From Azorhizobium sp943371865 (GTDB taxonomy: Bacteria > Pseudomonadota > Alphaproteobacteria > Rhizobiales > Xanthobacteraceae), in assembly GCF_943371865.1 (NCBI RefSeq), contig NZ_CALRWL010000021.1, forward strand, positions 21,736 through 85,735: a DNA stretch of 64,000 nucleotides, given 5' to 3'. A program made the translations under genes and the position numbers. Shown piece after piece: positions 17,128-26,112 of the stretch. The number at the start of each line of letters is the position of its first letter. Position 1 is the stretch's first letter. The notes below the pieces were generated by a model. It ran no database searches. It was not told the DNA's origin and saw nothing but the letters and a program-made list of their open reading frames with translations.

Positions 17128-19857
17128 TCAGTCTTCGGTTGCGGCCTTGGCGGGCTTTTTGGCCGGTGCCTTCTTTGCCGCCGGCTTCTTCGCGGCGGTC
17201 TTCTTGGCCGACGCATCGGTCGTGGCGCTGTCGCCGTCGGTGCTGGCCTTGGCCGCAGCCTTCTTGGGGGCCGCCTTCTTCGCCGGTGCCTTGGCCTTCT
17301 TGGCCGCGCCGTCGCCGGATGGCTTGCGCGCCGGCTTGCGGGCGGACGGATTGGCCGCCGCCTTGGCCTCGATCAGCACCAAAGCCTGTTCCAGCGTCAG
17401 GCTGTCCGGATCCTGCGACTTGGGCAAGGTCGCATTGATCTTGCCGTGGTTCACATAAGGCCCGAAGCGCCCGGCCCGCACGGTGATGGCGCCGCCCTCG
17501 GTGGGATGGTCGCCCAAGCCGCGCCCGGCCGGCGCCGCCCCGCGACCGCCACGCCCCTTGGATTGCTTTTCCGCCAAGAGCGTCACCGCGCGGTTGAGGC
17601 CGATGACCAGGATGTCGTCGCCGGCCTCCAGATTCGCATAGACCTTGCCGTGCTGGATGTAGGGCCCGAACTTGCCGATGCCGGCGAGCACCGGGGCGCC
17701 GTCGTCCGGATGGGTGCCCACGGGACGGGGCAGGGAGAGAAGCGCGAGCGCTGTCTCCAGATCCACATCCGCCGGCGCCAGCCCCTTCGGCAGGCTGGAG
17801 CGCTTGGGCTTCTCGCCGTCCACCGCCTCGCCCAGCTGGAGATAGACGCCGAAGCGGCCATCGCGCAGGGTGACTTCCAATCCGGTCACCGGATCAGGAC
17901 CGAGCTTGCGAATGCCATCGCCTTCCACCGCCGCTTCGCCGGAGAGCGGGCGGGTGTGGCGGCATTCGGGATAATTCGAGCAGCCGATGAAGGCGCCGAA
18001 CTTGCCCATCTTCAGCGATAGCCGCCCGGTGCCGCAGGTGGGGCACAGGCGGGGATCACTGCCGTCGGTGGTGGCGGGGAACAGATGGGCGGTGAGGATC
18101 TCGTCCAGCGCATCGAGCACGTTGGAGACGCGCAGTTCCTTGGTGGCTTCCACCGCCACCGAGAAATCCGCCCAGAAGTCCCGCAACACCTGCTTCCAGT
18201 CCAGCTCGGCGGCAGAGACCTTGTCGAGCTTCTCTTCCAGGTCGGCGGTGAAGTCGTACTCCACGTACTTCTTGAAGAAACTTTGCAGGAAGGCGGTGAC
18301 CAGCCGGCCCTTGTCCTCGGGAACGAGGCGCTTCTTGTCCAGCTTCACATATTCGCGGTCGCGCAGCACGGCGAGCACGGCGGCATACGTGGAGGGGCGG
18401 CCGATGCCCAGCTCTTCCATGCGCTTCACCAGCGATGCTTCCGAATAGCGCGGCGGCGGCTCGGTGAAATGCTGGTCGGTGACGATGGCCTTCTTGTCCA
18501 GGGCCTCGCCCGTGGACATGGCGGGGAGGCGGCGGCTGTCCTCGTCCTCCTCCTCGTCGTCCTTGCCTTCGCGATAGAGCGCCAGGAACCCGTCGAACTT
18601 CACCACGGTGCCGGTGGCGGTGAGTTCCAGGTCGCGGCCGGCGGCGCGGGCGATGATGTCGGCGGTGGTCCGCTCCATCTCCGCCGATTCCATCTGGCTC
18701 GCCACGGTGCGGGTCCAGATCAACTCGTAGAGCTTGGCCTGCTCGGGATCGAGATGGCGCGCGGCATCCTTGGGCCGCCGGGTGGGATCGGTGGGCCGGA
18801 TCGCCTCATGGGCTTCCTGGGCATTCTTGGCCTTGGTGGTGTATTTGCGCGGCACGCCGGGCAGATAGCGCGGGCCGTAATGGCTGGAGATGGCGGCGCG
18901 AGTGGCGGCGACCGCCTCCGGCGCCATGTCCACGCCATCGGTTCGCATATAGGTGATGAGACCCACGGTCTCGCCGCCCACGTCCACGCCTTCATACAGG
19001 CGCTGGGCGATCTGCATGGTGCGGGCCGGCGCCAGACCGAGCTTGCGGCTGGCTTCCTGCTGCAAAGTGGAGGTGGTGAAGGGCGGCTGCGGATGCCGCC
19101 GCATGGGCTTGGCCTCGATGCCGCGCACGCTGAAGGTGGACGACTCCAGGGAGGCGCGGAACGCCGCGGCTTCCTCGGCGGTGCCGACAGACAGGCGGGT
19201 GATCTTCTTGCCGTCGGCGCCCGACAGGCGGGCCTCGAAGCCCTCGCCGCGCGGGGTCGCAAGCTGGGCGACGATGGACCAGTATTCCCGCGCTTGGAAC
19301 AGCTCGATCTCGCGCTCCCGGTCGCAGACCAGGCGCAGCGCCACCGACTGCACACGGCCGGCGGAGCGGGCGCCGGGCAATTTGCGCCACAGCACCGGGG
19401 AGAGGGTGAAGCCCACCAGATAATCGAGGGCGCGGCGGGCGAGATAGGCATCCACCAGCGCCACATCGATGGCCCGCGGCGCCTTCATGGCATCCAGCAC
19501 GGCCTGCTTGGTGATGGCGTTGAACACCACGCGCTCGACCGGCTGGCCCTTGAGCGCCTTCTTCTCGCGCAGCACTTCGAGGACGTGCCAGGAGATGGCT
19601 TCCCCTTCGCGATCCGGATCGGTGGCGAGGATCAGGCCATCAGCGCCCTTGACCGCCTTGGCGATCTCGTTGAGGCGCTTCTGGGCCTTGGGGTCCACTT
19701 CCCACAGCATGCGGAAGTCCGCATCGGGGTCCACCGAACCGTCCTTGGAGGGGAGGTCCCGGATGTGGCCATACGAAGCGATGACCTCGTAACCCGGACC
19801 GAGATATTTGTTGATCGTCTTCGCCTTAGCCGGCGATTCAACGATGACGACCTGCAT
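17128..19857 (-). CDS. topA: DNA topoisomerase I with lysine/alanine-rich tail
   Basis: Type IA topoisomerase relaxes negative supercoils. The 909-residue protein begins with the Toprim fold (VVIVESPAKAKTINKYLG; LATDPDREGEAISWH). The active-site tyrosine is Y303 in LITYMRTDG. After the core come one four-cysteine zinc segment (CPTCGTGRLSLKMGKFGAFI... CSNYPEC, ~residues 603-625) and several Cys-less topo C-repeats. The last ~75 residues are a Lys-Ala-Pro repeat tail (KKAPAKK type) like histone H1. The ATG at 19857 gives the canonical MQVVIVESPAKAK start. It is separated from dprA by a small plus-strand gene. Confidence 0.95.
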   Translation of the reverse strand: MQVVIVESPAKAKTINKYLGPGYEVIASYGHIRDLPSKDGSVDPDADFRMLWEVDPKAQKRLNEIAKAVKGADGLILATDPDREGEAISWHVLEVLREKKALKGQPVERVVFNAITKQAVLDAMKAPRAIDVALVDAYLARRALDYLVGFTLSPVLWRKLPGARSAGRVQSVALRLVCDREREIELFQAREYWSIVAQLATPRGEGFEARLSGADGKKITRLSVGTAEEAAAFRASLESSTFSVRGIEAKPMRRHPQPPFTTSTLQQEASRKLGLAPARTMQIAQRLYEGVDVGGETVGLITYMRTDGVDMAPEAVAATRAAISSHYGPRYLPGVPRKYTTKAKNAQEAHEAIRPTDPTRRPKDAARHLDPEQAKLYELIWTRTVASQMESAEMERTTADIIARAAGRDLELTATGTVVKFDGFLALYREGKDDEEEDEDSRRLPAMSTGEALDKKAIVTDQHFTEPPPRYSEASLVKRMEELGIGRPSTYAAVLAVLRDREYVKLDKKRLVPEDKGRLVTAFLQSFFKKYVEYDFTADLEEKLDKVSAAELDWKQVLRDFWADFSVAVEATKELRVSNVLDALDEILTAHLFPATTDGSDPRLCPTCGTGRLSLKMGKFGAFIGCSNYPECRHTRPLSGEAAVEGDGIRKLGPDPVTGLEVTLRDGRFGVYLQLGEAVDGEKPKRSSLPKGLAPADVDLETALALLSLPRPVGTHPDDGAPVLAGIGKFGPYIQHGKVYANLEAGDDILVIGLNRAVTLLAEKQSKGRGGRGAAPAGRGLGDHPTEGGAITVRAGRFGPYVNHGKINATLPKSQDPDSLTLEQALVLIEAKAAANPSARKPARKPSGDGAAKKAKAPAKKAAPKKAAAKASTDGDSATTDASAKKTAAKKPAAKKAPAKKPAKAATED

Positions 19858-20052
19858 GGACGAACAATCTCTTGAAAAACGCCGCGGCCCCTTGGCGGCG
19901 GCCGCAACATGGGGTTCGACGGCAGGGCTGTCAAATCGCACCCATTCCCAGCTGTCGCCGCGGGATCTTTGTCGCTATGCAACCTAGAGTATGTTGTAAA
20001 GCTTCAGGCAACTATCAGGATGTTGTTGGGGTCGAGGTCTGGGAGCGAAGGC

Positions 20053-20271
20053 ATGAGCGGCGCGGCGCCTGAGCGGAAGACGACAGATGCGGACGAGTTT
20101 GCCACCTACGTGGCCTCGCTCGCCGGGGAATTGTCCCGCCTTGCGCGTGGGCACGGGTTCCCCACGCTCGCCTATCTGCTGGACATGGCCCGGCTGGAAG
20201 CCCGGGCGGCGGTGCCGAAGCCACAAGGGCGTTCGGACCGCGCAATCCGCGCGGACGCCATCCAGGAGTGA
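20053..20271 (+). CDS. Small conserved hypothetical protein
   Basis: This 72-residue soluble protein has the core FATYVASLAGELSRLARGHG followed by LAYLLDMARLEAR, a helical pattern I associate with short conserved hypotheticals in Hyphomicrobiales. No function is known. The ATG at 20053 is chosen because homologous-looking sequence begins shortly after it; longer in-frame extensions upstream read through the topA promoter region and look random. It is divergent from topA and converges with dprA with a 27-base gap. Confidence 0.65.
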   Translation: MSGAAPERKTTDADEFATYVASLAGELSRLARGHGFPTLAYLLDMARLEARAAVPKPQGRSDRAIRADAIQE

Positions 20272-20298
20272 GAGGCTCGAATCGGCTGCCTGGCCGCG

Positions 20299-21456
20299 TC
20301 ACTCCGGTCGGATCAGCGCCACCCGGCCGCCGTTCTGGCGCTCCAGGCGACCCGCCAGCTCCAGTTCGAGCAACACCACTTGCACCTCGGCCGCAGATGC
20401 CTGGGCGAAGCGCACCAGATCGTCGATGGTGGTCGGAACCGGTGAGAGCAGTTCCAGGATGCGTCCGCGCACCCCATCTTCCGGCTCCGGCGAGGCCCCC
20501 GGCGGCGCGCGGGGGGCTTCAATTTGGCCCTCGGGACCATCGAACGGCGAGGTGGAAAAGCGCGGGCGTTCAAGCAGCGGCCGCAGCGCCTCGATCACGT
20601 CGGCGGCGTCGGTGACCAGGGTCGCGCCCGATTTCAGCAACCGGTTGGTGCCGCCGGCCCGCGGGTCCAGGGGCGAACCGGGAATGGCGAACACTTCGCG
20701 CCCCTGCTCGGCAGCCAGACGCGCGGTGATCAACGAGCCGGAGCGTTCCGCCGCCTCCACCACCAGCACGCCCAGGGCCATGCCGGAGACGAGGCGGTTG
20801 CGGCGGGGAAAATCCCGCGCGCGGGCCTCCCAGGCCAGCGGCATTTCCGAGACCACGGCCCCAGTCGCCACCACCCGCTCGATCAGGCCGATGTTTTCGG
20901 CGGGATAGGGCTTGGCGAGGCCGCCGGCTAAGACACCGATGGTGCCGCCCTCCAGGCTGGCCTCGTGGGCGGCGGTATCCACGCCCCGCGCCAGGCCCGA
21001 GACCACCACGAAGCCGGCGTTTGCCAACTCCCGCGCAAACCGTGCCGCCAGCGTGCGGCCGGCGGCGGAGGCGTTGCGGGCACCGACGATGGCGACCTTA
21101 GGCGCCATCAGCGCGGCGTCACGTCCGCGCACCGCGATCACCGGCGGCGCATCGTCCAGTACCCGCAGGGCTTCGGGGTAGGCGGCATCGGCCATCAGCA
21201 CGAAGCGCCCGCCCAGGCGCTCCAGGGCGGCGGTTTCGTCTTCCGCTTCCGCAATGCTGGGGGAGCGGGGCGGCATCAATCGTCCGCCGCGCCGGGCCAG
21301 GCTGGGCAAAGCCTCCAATGCCGCGGCGGCGCCGCCGAACTGGTTGACGAGAACGCGAAACGTACGCGGACCGACATTTTCCGTGCGAATCAGGCGCAGC
21401 CAGTCCAGTCGCTGGGACGGGGAGAGCCGTGCGCTGCCACCCCGCCCGGCGCTCAT
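20299..21456 (-). CDS. dprA: DNA-processing protein DprA
   Basis: DprA (Smf) loads RecA onto incoming single-stranded DNA during natural transformation. The 385-residue product has an N-terminal SAM/HhH-like region (RLDWLRLIRTENVGPRTFR), the Rossmann-like DprA core (VAIVGARNASAAGR, VVSGLARGVDTAAHE, and FPRRNRLVSGMALGVLVVEA), and a C-terminal winged-helix domain after residue ~310. The start at 21456 overlaps the plsY stop by 4 bases (ATGA), so the pair is translationally coupled. Confidence 0.94.
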   Translation of the reverse strand: MSAGRGGSARLSPSQRLDWLRLIRTENVGPRTFRVLVNQFGGAAAALEALPSLARRGGRLMPPRSPSIAEAEDETAALERLGGRFVLMADAAYPEALRVLDDAPPVIAVRGRDAALMAPKVAIVGARNASAAGRTLAARFARELANAGFVVVSGLARGVDTAAHEASLEGGTIGVLAGGLAKPYPAENIGLIERVVATGAVVSEMPLAWEARARDFPRRNRLVSGMALGVLVVEAAERSGSLITARLAAEQGREVFAIPGSPLDPRAGGTNRLLKSGATLVTDAADVIEALRPLLERPRFSTSPFDGPEGQIEAPRAPPGASPEPEDGVRGRILELLSPVPTTIDDLVRFAQASAAEVQVVLLELELAGRLERQNGGRVALIRPE

Positions 21457-22067
21457 CCCTTTGCGCCGATCTTGGTCTCCGTCCCGGACAGCAGGCGGGA
21501 GATATTGGCGTGATGCTTGCCCCACAGCAGCAGGGCCAGCAGCGCCAGCAGCAGCCCCACCCGTGGAGCGCCGAGCCCATAAGCGGCGAGCGGCGTCGCC
21601 ACTGCCGCCACCAAAGCGGCCAGCGAGGAATAGCGGGACAGATAGGCCACCGCGAGCCAGACCACCGCAAAGGCGATGGCGGACGGCCAGAACAGGCCGA
21701 GGGCGATGCCCAGGAACGTGGCGACGCCCTTGCCGCCCTTGAATTTCAGCCACACCGGCAGCAGATGGCCCACAAATGCCCCGAGCCCCGCCGCCAGCGC
21801 CGCGTCGGCGCCCCACAAGGCACCCGCCACCAGCACCGCCACGGTGCCCTTCAGCGCGTCACCGAGCAGGGTTGCCGCCGCCAGATCCTTGCGCCCCGTG
21901 CGCAGCACATTGGTGGCGCCGATATTGCCGGAGCCGATGGTGCGGATATCGGCGGTGCCGGCGAGGCGGGTGATGAGGATGCCGAACGGGATCGAGCCGA
22001 GCAGATAGCCCAGCGCCACCGCAGCCAGCGTCAGGGTCGGCGCCAGAGACCAGGAAAAAACCGACAT
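21453..22067 (-). CDS. plsY: Glycerol-3-phosphate acyltransferase PlsY
   Basis: PlsY transfers the acyl group from acyl-phosphate to glycerol 3-phosphate in the inner membrane, the first step of phospholipid synthesis. The 204-residue protein contains all three PlsY motifs: LGSIPFGILITR with GSGNIGATNVLR, the glycine-rich KFKGGKGVATFLG, and the C-terminal HHANISRLLSGTE. The ATG at 22067 was preferred over an ATG 23 codons earlier because the first membrane helix then begins near residue 10. It follows the pyrC-like gene by 37 bases. Confidence 0.94.
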   Translation of the reverse strand: MSVFSWSLAPTLTLAAVALGYLLGSIPFGILITRLAGTADIRTIGSGNIGATNVLRTGRKDLAAATLLGDALKGTVAVLVAGALWGADAALAAGLGAFVGHLLPVWLKFKGGKGVATFLGIALGLFWPSAIAFAVVWLAVAYLSRYSSLAALVAAVATPLAAYGLGAPRVGLLLALLALLLWGKHHANISRLLSGTETKIGAKG

Positions 22068-22104
22068 ACGGGTCTCGCATCTGGCGCGGGGCGCGCCTTG
22101 GGGA

Positions 22105-23400
22105 TCAAACGTATTCGTACACCGTGCGTCCGGCAACGATGGTGCGCAGAACCCGGCCCTGGAGCCGGGCGGAATCGAACGGTGTATTGCGGGAGCGGGA
22201 CTTCAACTGGGCCGGATCAAGCACGTAGGGCATGTCGGCATCGAGCACGATGACGTCCGCCGGCGCCCCGGGCCGCAGGGTTCCCGCGCGCAGGCCCAGA
22301 AGTTCCGCCGGGCGGGTCGACAAGGCATGCAGCACATTCACCAGATCCACCTGGTCGGAATGCACCAGCCGCAGGGCCGCGCTCAGCAGGGTTTCCAGGC
22401 CGATGGCGCCCGGCTCCGCCTCGGAGAACGGCAGGCGCTTCATCTCCACATCCTGGGGGTTGTGGTCGGAAACCACCACGTCGATCAGGCCGGAGGCGAG
22501 GGCGTGGATCAGGGCTGTGCGGTCCTCTTCCGCGCGCAGCGGCGGGGCGACCTTGAAGAAGGTGCGGTATTGGCCCACATCCAGCTCGTTGAAGCTGAGA
22601 TGGTTGATGGACACCGAGCAGGTCACCGGCAATCCGGCTTCCTTGGCCCGGGCCAGAACCTCCAGCGATTCGCGGCAGGTGATCGCGGCGGCGTGGTAGC
22701 GCCCGCGGGCGCCGTCCACGAGCCGCAGATCGCGCTCCAGGACGATGGTCTCCGCCGCCTTGGGGTTGCCGCCAAGGCCGAGCTTGGTGGCGAACAGGCC
22801 CTCGTTCATGGCGCCGCCGGACATGGTGGCGTCCTCGGTGTGATGAACCACCAGAGCGTCGAAGTCGCGGGCATAAGTGAGCGCCCGGCGCAGCACCTGG
22901 GCGGAAGCAAGTGAGCGGGCGCCATCGGTGAAGGCCACCGCACCGGCCGCCTGGAGCAGGCCGATCTCGGTCATCTCCTCGCCGCGCAGTCCCTTGGTGA
23001 GGGCGGCCATGGGGTGGATGCGGACCACGGCGGTATCGCGCGCCCGGCGCAGGATGAAGTCGACGATGGCCGGATCATCCACCACCGGATCGGTATCGGG
23101 CTGGCAGACGATGGTGGTGACGCCGCCGGCGGCCGCCGCATGGCTGGCGGAGGCCAGGGTCTCGCGGTGCTCGGCGCCGGGCTCGCCGATATAGGCGCGC
23201 ATGTCCACGAGGCCGGGGGCGACGACGGCGCCGCGGCAATCCACCACTTCCGCGCCATCGGGAATGCCCGCGGCAGCGATGCCGAAGGCGGTATCCAGGA
23301 TGATGCCGCCGGACAACAGTACGTCACCTTGGAAGTCCGAGCCGCGGGACGGGTCGACGATGCGGGCGTTGGCGAGCAGGAGGGGATGGGGCTCGGTCAT
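22105..23400 (-). CDS. pyrC: Dihydroorotase-like protein lacking the HxH metal site (PyrC')
   Basis: This 431-residue amidohydrolase-fold protein is paired with pyrB in the pyrimidine pathway. Active dihydroorotases carry a zinc-binding HxH in the motif PGLVDMHxHxREPG; here the matching segment is PGLVDMRAYIGEPG, with R68-A69-Y70. Other metal-site neighbourhoods are partly kept (VVHHTEDATM, SINHLSFNELD, VVSDHNPQD). Loss of HxH is known for the PyrC' subunits that only stabilise ATCase, and alphaproteobacterial PyrC proteins next to pyrB appear to share it. I infer that a true dihydroorotase is encoded elsewhere. The gene starts 12 bases after pyrB. Confidence 0.88.
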   Translation of the reverse strand: MTEPHPLLLANARIVDPSRGSDFQGDVLLSGGIILDTAFGIAAAGIPDGAEVVDCRGAVVAPGLVDMRAYIGEPGAEHRETLASASHAAAAGGVTTIVCQPDTDPVVDDPAIVDFILRRARDTAVVRIHPMAALTKGLRGEEMTEIGLLQAAGAVAFTDGARSLASAQVLRRALTYARDFDALVVHHTEDATMSGGAMNEGLFATKLGLGGNPKAAETIVLERDLRLVDGARGRYHAAAITCRESLEVLARAKEAGLPVTCSVSINHLSFNELDVGQYRTFFKVAPPLRAEEDRTALIHALASGLIDVVVSDHNPQDVEMKRLPFSEAEPGAIGLETLLSAALRLVHSDQVDLVNVLHALSTRPAELLGLRAGTLRPGAPADVIVLDADMPYVLDPAQLKSRSRNTPFDSARLQGRVLRTIVAGRTVYEYV

Positions 23401-23412
23401 GGCGGGGCCCCT

Positions 23413-24360
23413 TCAGGCGTTGGGAAGCTTGCGCGCGAGCGCATCGAGGACGGCCATGCGCACCGCGACCCCCATTTCCACCTGCTCGCGGATCAGGGAC
23501 TGCGGCCCATCGGCCACCGCCGAGTCGATCTCCACGCCTCGGTTCATGGGGCCGGGGTGCATCACCAGAGCATCGGGCTTGGCGCGCTTCAGCTTGGCTT
23601 CGTCGAGGCCGTAATAATGGAAATATTCCTTCACCGAGGGGATGAAGGAACCGGCCATGCGCTCGCGCTGGAGGCGCAGCATCATCACGATGTCCGCATC
23701 CTTCAGGCCGCTGTCCATGTTGCGGTGGACCTCAACGCCGAAATTCTCGATGCCCGTTGGCAGTAGCGTGGAGGGGGCCACCACCCGCACCTGCGCGCCC
23801 AGCGTGTGCAGCAGCAGGATGTTGGAGCGCGCCACCCGCGAGTGGAGCACGTCGCCGCAGATGGCCACCACCAGTCCGGTGATCTCGCCTTTGTTGCGGC
23901 GGATGGTCAGGGCATCCAGCAGCGCCTGGGTGGGATGTTCATGGGCGCCGTCGCCGGCATTGACCACGCAGCAGTCCACCTGCCGGGCCAGCAGGGCCAC
24001 CGCGCCCGAGGCGTGATGCCGCACCACCAATATGTCGGGGTGCATGGCGTTCAGCGTCATGGCGGTGTCGACCAGGGTCTCGCCCTTCTTCACCGAAGAC
24101 GTGCCCACCGACATGTTCATCACGTCGGCACCGAGGCGCTTGCCCGCGATCTCGAACGAGGACTGGGTGCGGGTGGACGCTTCGAAGAATAGGTTGATCT
24201 GGGTCCGGCCGCGCAGCGCCGTACGTTTCTTTTCGATCTGCCGGTTGAGGACGACGAATTCCTCGGCGAGATCCAGGAGACCGATGATCTCCCGAGCGGA
24301 TAGCCCGTCGATGCCGAGCAAGTCGCGGCGGTCGAGGGTGAAGGCGGAGGCTGCATGCAT
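23413..24360 (-). CDS. pyrB: Aspartate carbamoyltransferase catalytic chain
   Basis: This enzyme condenses aspartate and carbamoyl phosphate, the committed step of pyrimidine synthesis. The 315-residue chain has the carbamoyl-phosphate motif FFEASTRTQSSFE, the mobile-loop SSVKKGET, the HPTQALLD motif and the aspartate-loop VMHPGPMNRG. No regulatory chain (PyrI) is near; the following gene encodes a PyrC' type partner, so the enzyme is likely a class A-like dodecamer as in Pseudomonas. It leads the minus-strand run pyrB-pyrC-plsY-dprA. Confidence 0.95.
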   Translation of the reverse strand: MHAASAFTLDRRDLLGIDGLSAREIIGLLDLAEEFVVLNRQIEKKRTALRGRTQINLFFEASTRTQSSFEIAGKRLGADVMNMSVGTSSVKKGETLVDTAMTLNAMHPDILVVRHHASGAVALLARQVDCCVVNAGDGAHEHPTQALLDALTIRRNKGEITGLVVAICGDVLHSRVARSNILLLHTLGAQVRVVAPSTLLPTGIENFGVEVHRNMDSGLKDADIVMMLRLQRERMAGSFIPSVKEYFHYYGLDEAKLKRAKPDALVMHPGPMNRGVEIDSAVADGPQSLIREQVEMGVAVRMAVLDALARKLPNA

Positions 24361-24663
24361 GGCAGGCCGGAGCCTTAGCGAGACTCACCCGTGCCTGCAA
24401 GGCTCAGCTTGGCCGCAGGGGGGGCGCGGGGCTGTCTTGCTTTTGCCCAAAATACCGTGGAGGGCGAAATGCGGCCATGTTGTCGAACAAGTAGACACAG
24501 GAACGACTTGGTTCGTTCAGTCCGCATTCAGCGGGGCAACGTAGTATTAACGCTGATCGGATTGAAGTCATAATTTAGCTTCGATCCCGTTCGATGAAAG
24601 CGGACACAGCGTTTTCAGGCGGCCATTGAAGGTGGGTCAAGAGCGACGCTCAGGAGACTAGTA
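24361..24663. other. Divergent intergenic region with inverted repeat
   Basis: This 303-base gap separates pyrB (minus) and the exported-protein gene (plus). It is more AT-rich near 24535-24580. A perfect 6-bp inverted repeat, GAACGA then TCGTTC with a 6-base spacer, lies at 24501-24518 and could be an operator. AGGAG at about 24653 is a good ribosome binding site for the plus-strand gene. No small gene is convincing. Confidence 0.45.
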
Positions 24664-25095
24664 ATGACAAGCAGTGTGTCCAATCGGGTCGCTGCGCTCG
24701 GCCTCGTGGCTGCGCTCGGTATGTTGGCCGCGTCCCCGGCTTTTTCGGCTTCGCTCTCCAGTGGGGCCGCGCGCCTTCCCGCCCTTGCCGCATCGCCGGT
24801 GACGACGGTGCAGTATTATGGCCGCGGCTACGGTCCCCCGCCGCCGTGCTGGAACTGCGGCCGGCGCAACAACAACAATGGCGCTGCCGTGGGTGCCGGG
24901 ATCGCGCTGGGCATTCTGGGCGCCGCGGCCATCGCCGGTGCCGCCAGCGCTGCTCCCCCGCCGCCGGTCTATTACGAGCCGCCGCCGCCGCCGGTGGTCT
25001 ATTACGCCCCGCCGCCGCCGCCCCCGGTGATGTATCAGGGCCCGGCCCGGTGCTGGTATGGCGGCCCGCAAGGTGGGTATTGGGGGCCTTGCTGA
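24664..25095 (+). CDS. Exported proline-rich protein with glycine-zipper segment
   Basis: This 143-residue protein begins with a cleavable Sec signal peptide (ALGLVAALGMLAASPAFSAS). A small-residue hydrophobic helix at about residues 77-97 (GAAVGAGIALGILGAAAIAGA) follows, then a Pro-Tyr-rich section with runs of five or six prolines (PPPPPVVYYAP type). It ends with a Cys-Trp-Gly-rich tail. Four cysteines, two of them as CWNC, suggest a periplasmic or envelope location. Similar small proteins are common in Hyphomicrobiales but have no function. The start is supported by AGGAG 7 bases upstream, and a strong terminator follows. Confidence 0.75.
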   Translation: MTSSVSNRVAALGLVAALGMLAASPAFSASLSSGAARLPALAASPVTTVQYYGRGYGPPPPCWNCGRRNNNNGAAVGAGIALGILGAAAIAGAASAAPPPPVYYEPPPPPVVYYAPPPPPPVMYQGPARCWYGGPQGGYWGPC

Positions 25096-25129
25096 GCCAC
25101 GGTTCTCGGGTTCAGTGCTTGCAGATACG

Positions 25130-25157
25130 AAAGGCGGCCTCGGGGCCGCCTTTTTCA
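25130..25157 (+). terminator. Intrinsic terminator after the proline-rich protein gene
   Basis: GGCGGCC, loop TCGG, GGCCGCC forms a perfect 7-bp GC stem flanked by AAA and followed by TTTTTC. It lies about 35 bases after the stop codon and 17 bases before the stop of the convergent AEC gene. The A-run on the left side may allow it to end minus-strand transcripts too. Confidence 0.88.
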
Positions 25158-25173
25158 TTTGGTCCGCAAGGCC

Positions 25174-26112
25174 TCAGGCGGGCAGCAAGCCGACCAGGGC
25201 AAGCACCACGGGGAGCGTCAGCGCCGCCCCGATGATCTGCACCGTCAGCATCTCGGCCAGAAGCGGCGCGTCTCCGCCCATCTGGCGGGCGAGAACGTAG
25301 CCGTTGGGCGCAGATGGAACCGCGCAGACGATGGCCAGGACGGCCAGTTCGGTGCCCCGCAGCCCAAAGGCGAGTCCCAGGCCCACGGCGACGGCGGGCT
25401 TCACTGCCAGCTTGAGGAACAGGGTCAGAAACACCACCGGCTTCAGTTCGCGCAGGCGGTCCAATGCGAGGCCGCCGCCGACCACGAGCAGGCCGAGGGC
25501 CAGCGAGGCGCGGCCCAGAATATCGCCGAACTCCACCACCACCGCTGGAACCGGGATCGCAAAGCCATTCAGCAGCGCTCCCGCCGCACAGGACCAGATA
25601 AAGGGATTGCGCACCAATTGGCTGGCGATGAAGCGGGGCGTGGCATGGGCGGTGCCTGCGTAACGGGCCAGGACAATGACGCAGACCACATTGACCGCCG
25701 GGATCATCGCCACCAGGGCCACCGCAGCCACGGTGACGCCCGCGGCGCCATAAAGACCACCAGCCACCGCTAGGGCGATGTAGGTATTCCAGCGGGTGGC
25801 GCCCTGGAACAGGGAGGTGAATGCCGGCCCGCTGAGCGCCATGCTGCGGGTCAGCAACGGACGCACCGCCAGCAGCCCCGCCGTCATGATCAGGATCGCC
25901 CCCAGCATGGCGCCCACCACCTCCAGCACGCTGACGCCGCGCAGATCGGCCTTGACGGCGGAGACCAGCAGCAGGGCCGGGAACAGGACGAAATAGGTGA
26001 GCTGTTCCAGTGCGATCCAATGGTCGGCTTTTTTCAGCAGCAGCCGGCGCAGCACCACCCCCAGCAAGATCACCAGGAAGACCGGGACGAGGGCGGTGAG
26101 GATGCTGGTCAT
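25174..26112 (-). CDS. AEC family transporter (auxin efflux carrier type)
   Basis: This 312-residue integral membrane protein of the AEC superfamily has about ten helices in two five-helix halves. It opens with LVPVFLVILLGVVLRRLL and has a conserved mid-region FQGATRWNTYIALAVAGGLYG plus the C-terminal-half CAVPSAPNGYVLARQMGGDA, both family hallmarks. Bacterial members export or import small carboxylates such as malonate or malate; the substrate here is unknown. It lies downstream of ruvX on the same strand but 296 bases away. Confidence 0.88.
   Translation of the reverse strand: MTSILTALVPVFLVILLGVVLRRLLLKKADHWIALEQLTYFVLFPALLLVSAVKADLRGVSVLEVVGAMLGAILIMTAGLLAVRPLLTRSMALSGPAFTSLFQGATRWNTYIALAVAGGLYGAAGVTVAAVALVAMIPAVNVVCVIVLARYAGTAHATPRFIASQLVRNPFIWSCAAGALLNGFAIPVPAVVVEFGDILGRASLALGLLVVGGGLALDRLRELKPVVFLTLFLKLAVKPAVAVGLGLAFGLRGTELAVLAIVCAVPSAPNGYVLARQMGGDAPLLAEMLTVQIIGAALTLPVVLALVGLLPA

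Noticed and set aside
24391..24573. A 60-codon frame upstream of the proline-rich exported protein
   Set aside because: It starts antisense to the end of the pyrB control region, has no ribosome binding site, and shows no protein-like pattern.
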